Source: Desulfobacteraceae bacterium
Lineage (GTDB): Bacteria > Desulfobacterota > Desulfobacteria > Desulfobacterales > SG8-13
Assembly (NCBI GenBank): GCA_029287875.1
Contig: JARFQH010000038.1
Span: forward strand, 1-6,011
DNA length: 6,011 nt
Direction of reading: 5' to 3'
Part shown: in pieces, positions 5,194 to 6,011 of the stretch
Layout of the letters: each line of letters begins with the position of its first letter
Position numbering within the stretch: position 1 is the first letter of the stretch
Position numbers and translations under genes: made by a program
Notes under the pieces: generated by a model
Seen by the model: the letters and a program-made list of their open reading frames with translations, nothing else
The model's database searches: none
What the model was told of the DNA's origin: nothing

Positions 5194-6011
5194 ATGACCG
5201 AAGGGAAGCAGACGATCGGTGTCAGGTTGCGGGTTTTCGTTCCCTTTGCGTGCGGCTACTTTCTCTCATACCTCTACCGAGTGGTCAATTCGGTCATCGC
5301 CCCCAATCTGGTGGACGACATCGGGGTCGATCCCTCCGAACTGGGGCTGCTGACCTCGGCCTATTTCATTACCTTTGCCGCTGCTCAACTGCCGCTGGGC
5401 GTCTTGCTCGACCGGTTCGGTCCCCGCAAGATCGAAGCTTTCTTATTGGCGTTTGCCGGGATCGGGGCCTGGGTGTTTGCCGAAGCCGAGACACTCACCG
5501 GTCTGGTCGCCGGTCGCGCACTGATCGGATTCGGTGTTTCCGCCTGCCTGATGGCCGCCTTCAAGGCTTACGTGATCTGGTATCCGCGGGAGCAGCTGCC
5601 GTTGATAAACGGGTATCAGATGGCGGCCGGCGGCTTGGGAGCTCTGGCCGCGACGGCCCCGGTCGAAGCGGCTCTGGCCATCACGGACTGGCGCGGGGTG
5701 TTTATGGCCCTGGCGGTATTGACCTTGGTGATTGCGGCCCTCGTTTTCTTCATGGTACCCGAGCGGGCCGTTGCCGGTCGGGAACTGAGTTTCGGAGAGC
5801 AGGTTCGGGGGATCAAGAGCGTGTTTTCAAGCCTGGTCTTCTGGCGGATCGCACCCTGGACGACTCTTTCGCAGGCCAGCTTTTTATCGATCCAGGGCCT
5901 GTGGGCCGGACCCTGGTTGCGGGATGTGGCCGGCTTCGACCGCGATCAGGTGGCCGGCACCCTGTCGCTGGTGGCCGTCGCCATGGTGTCCGGCTTCATT
6001 TTACTGGGAAC
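5194..6011 (+). CDS. MFS transporter, N-terminal part (runs off the window)
   Basis: An open frame of 272 codons continues past the window end, so about two thirds of a typical 400-430-residue, 12-helix MFS carrier is visible. TM1 spans about 13-36, TM2 48-72, TM3 80-97, TM4 101-126, TM5 138-160 and TM6 167-187; a cytoplasmic loop follows (about 189-212), then TM7 and TM8. MFS motif A is clear in the TM2-TM3 loop: Gly69-x3-Asp73-Arg74-x-Gly76-x-Arg78-Lys79. GRALIGFG (107-114) in TM4 fits the motif B position, and the Gly-rich TM5 fits motif C. TM1 carries Arg29 in LYRVVNSVIAPNL, a position resembling the substrate-binding Arg of GlpT-type organophosphate antiporters, so an anionic substrate is conceivable, but the substrate is not known. 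The ATG at 5194 is preceded by GGGTGGGG ending three bases upstream, a poor but G-rich ribosome site; no better start gives a full TM1. It is divergent from the efflux operon. Confidence 0.93.
   Translation, partial: MTEGKQTIGVRLRVFVPFACGYFLSYLYRVVNSVIAPNLVDDIGVDPSELGLLTSAYFITFAAAQLPLGVLLDRFGPRKIEAFLLAFAGIGAWVFAEAETLTGLVAGRALIGFGVSACLMAAFKAYVIWYPREQLPLINGYQMAAGGLGALAATAPVEAALAITDWRGVFMALAVLTLVIAALVFFMVPERAVAGRELSFGEQVRGIKSVFSSLVFWRIAPWTTLSQASFLSIQGLWAGPWLRDVAGFDRDQVAGTLSLVAVAMVSGFILLG

Overview
The window is a stretch of a Gram-negative bacterial chromosome. It carries the two inner components of a tripartite RND multidrug efflux pump on the minus strand, then a non-coding region of about 876 bp, then the first 272 codons of a major facilitator superfamily (MFS) transporter on the plus strand. 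Gram-negative origin follows from the pump design: an AcrB-type proton/drug antiporter plus a lipoprotein periplasmic adaptor with a TolC-docking motif. Moderate GC and spacers rich in palindromic repeats suggest a proteobacterium or Desulfobacterota (for example a Desulfobacteraceae-like organism). That placement is a guess; nothing here fixes the taxon.

Layout from left to right. Positions 1-7 may hold the first codons of a further minus-strand gene, just downstream of the pump gene. Positions 16-3156 (minus) encode the complete RND permease of 1046 residues. Positions 3163-4317 (minus) encode the complete adaptor of 384 residues, transcribed first and separated from the permease by 6 bp. 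The two clearly form an operon. Adaptor and permease would assemble with an outer-membrane channel that is not in the window; the gene beginning at the left edge is a candidate for it.

The spacer at 4318-5193 is the most unusual part. It holds (a) a 104-bp unit at 4365-4468 bounded by 25-bp inverted repeats (22/25 match); (b) a 158-bp unit at 4554-4711 with 16-bp terminal inverted repeats (15/16) starting GTAA, flanked by a perfect 8-bp direct repeat, which is the signature of a non-autonomous IS66-type miniature element; (c) an intrinsic-terminator-like hairpin at 4804-4838 and a second hairpin plus T-tract at 4866-4915, both oriented on the plus strand with no plus-strand gene before them; and (d) a short run of 7-bp repeats at 5045-5073. 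A perfect TTGACA hexamer lies just upstream of the MFS gene.

The efflux operon and the MFS gene are divergent. Nothing in the sequence links their functions. I see no RNA gene of a known class, no CRISPR array and no complete transposase. The genes belong to familiar families; the points of interest are the small mobile elements and the orphan terminators.
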